Shown one piece after another: positions 21,463-22,037 of a stretch of DNA of 22,037 nucleotides (the stretch's first letter is position 1; each line of letters opens with the position of its first letter). The DNA comes from a bacterium (lineage in GTDB: Bacteria > Planctomycetota > J058 > JAJDCP01): positions 1 through 22,037 of the forward strand of contig JAUIEM010000139.1 of the NCBI GenBank assembly GCA_030428695.1. The letters run 5' to 3'. Made by a program: the position numbers and the translations under genes. Below the pieces are notes generated by a model. It was not told the DNA's origin and did not search any database. It was given only the letters and a program-made list of their open reading frames with translations.

Positions 21463-22026
21463 TCAGGAGCCCGGGGAGAACTTCTCCAGGATGGTCTCCG
21501 AACGCATGCTGTCGGTCTCGGTCAGGACCTTGATGGTCACGAGCGGATACTGCGTCGAGGTCCACATCGTGCTGTTCTCGGTCTGGATCTTCTTGCACTT
21601 GAAGTCGACACCGGCCGCCGACATCGTCGTCATGCTGACGTCGGGCCGCACCGGATCCGTCGACCCCGACCCGGTCACCGTCTTCGGGAAGACCTCGTCG
21701 TACGGCTGCCCGACCGGCTGCTTGTTCGCGTCGAGCTTGGTGACGGTGTAGGTGCAGGTCCCGCCCTCGATGCTCTTCACCTCGAAGCGGGTGTACGTCA
21801 CCATGCGCACGGTGTCGCCGCCGGCGGAGACCGTGTTGGTGGTCATCGTCAGCCAGGTCATCCCGGCCGCGAGGTCGCCGAGCCGGTTGATCGGCTCGGG
21901 GGTGTCGCCCTCGTTGCCTTCGTTGCCTTCATTGCCGGTGTTGCCGGTGTTCGCCGCCGGGTTCTCCCCGTCGCCGCAACCGACCAGCAGTCCACAGATC
22001 AGCACGAGCGCGAACAATGACCGCAT
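21463..22026 (-). CDS. Unknown 187-aa lipoprotein with a Gly-Asn-X tether
   Basis: The signal peptide [16 protein letters not shown] ends in a clear lipobox with Cys17 lipidated. It is followed by [23 protein letters not shown], a short Gly-Asn-X tether (the shared motif is GNTGNE / GNEGNE). The remaining 140 residues are a beta-rich domain ([51 protein letters not shown]) with two cysteines (in GTCTY and FKCKK) that could pair. I do not recognise the family. The upstream edge of the window lies 11 bases beyond the ATG at 22026, so its promoter is not visible. It lies in the same orientation as the beta-helix lipoprotein but is separated from it by the hairpin at 21414-21441. Confidence 0.75.
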   Translation of the reverse strand: MRSLFALVLICGLLVGCGDGENPAANTGNTGNEGNEGNEGDTPEPINRLGDLAAGMTWLTMTTNTVSAGGDTVRMVTYTRFEVKSIEGGTCTYTVTKLDANKQPVGQPYDEVFPKTVTGSGSTDPVRPDVSMTTMSAAGVDFKCKKIQTENSTMWTSTQYPLVTIKVLTETDSMRSETILEKFSPGS

Positions 22027-22037
22027 GCTGCGTTTCC

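Noticed and set aside
19633..22020. A 795-codon plus-strand frame with VPAVPR repeats
   Set aside because: It is the antisense reading of the 18-bp repeats and of two lipoprotein genes that have proper lipoboxes and Shine-Dalgarno sites.
1..22037. Defence system, prophage, CRISPR array, biosynthetic cluster or insertion sequence
   Set aside because: I looked for integrase/transposase motifs, direct-repeat arrays with spacers and toxin-antitoxin-type small pairs and found none. The HExxH gene with the GT2 gene is too thin to call a peptide-modification cluster.

Overview
This is a GC-rich stretch (roughly two-thirds G+C by eye, third codon positions almost always G or C) from a Gram-negative, two-membrane bacterium. 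The evidence for two membranes is type II secretion-type genes (GspF tail, GspC-like protein), at least six predicted lipoproteins, an LpoB-like lipoprotein, a Tat-exported enzyme and a very large secreted protein with a C-terminal sorting-type tail. An STPK-fold protein, choice-of-anchor modules, a P-domain and the high GC are all common in Planctomycetota and Myxococcota. I cannot decide between these from the window. There is no rRNA, tRNA, CRISPR array, transposase or phage gene, so it reads as ordinary chromosome with several poorly characterised envelope genes.

Layout. (1) 1-1682, plus strand: the end of a GspF/PilC-type gene, then an unknown 515-aa single-pass membrane protein. (2) 1731-3140, minus strand: a tail-anchored Ser/Thr kinase-fold protein that lacks two catalytic residues. 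(3) 3141-3874: a 0.73-kb non-coding divergent region with a 144-bp tandem repeat that can fold into hairpins. (4) 3875-9223, plus: a 1782-aa secreted multidomain protein (choice-of-anchor J-like, ASH/choice-of-anchor D and P-domain modules) ending in poly-Gly, Cys, a membrane segment and an Arg-rich tail, followed by a clear terminator. (5) 9405-10631, plus: a small DUF6199-like membrane protein and a YheT-type alpha/beta hydrolase. (6) 10635-11384, minus: a Tat-exported cupin resembling PCO/ADO thiol dioxygenases. (7) 11561-13357, plus: an MsbA-like ABC exporter. (8) 13450-16311, plus: a tight four-gene lipoprotein operon (Ig-like lipoprotein, LpoB-like, COG3014-like, 98-aa lipoprotein), then a GspC-like PDZ protein at 16395-17093. 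(9) 17181-19623, plus: an HExxH metallopeptidase-like protein, a family 2 glycosyltransferase, a VOC protein and a YchJ protein; the last three have overlapping start and stop codons. (10) 19753-22026, minus: two lipoproteins that both carry Gly-Asn-X repeats just after the lipidated cysteine. The first (19753-21324) is a parallel beta-helix protein and the second (21463-22026) is unknown.

How the genes fit together. The main theme is the cell envelope: secretion (GspF, GspC-like), lipoproteins probably linked to peptidoglycan synthesis control (LpoB/COG3014), an exporter, and surface or extracellular proteins. The best candidates for undescribed biology are the predicted tail-anchored pseudokinase, the exported thiol-dioxygenase-like enzyme, the extended lipoprotein operon and the 144-bp hairpin repeat. 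No single well-delimited new system (defence island, biosynthetic cluster or the like) is evident.
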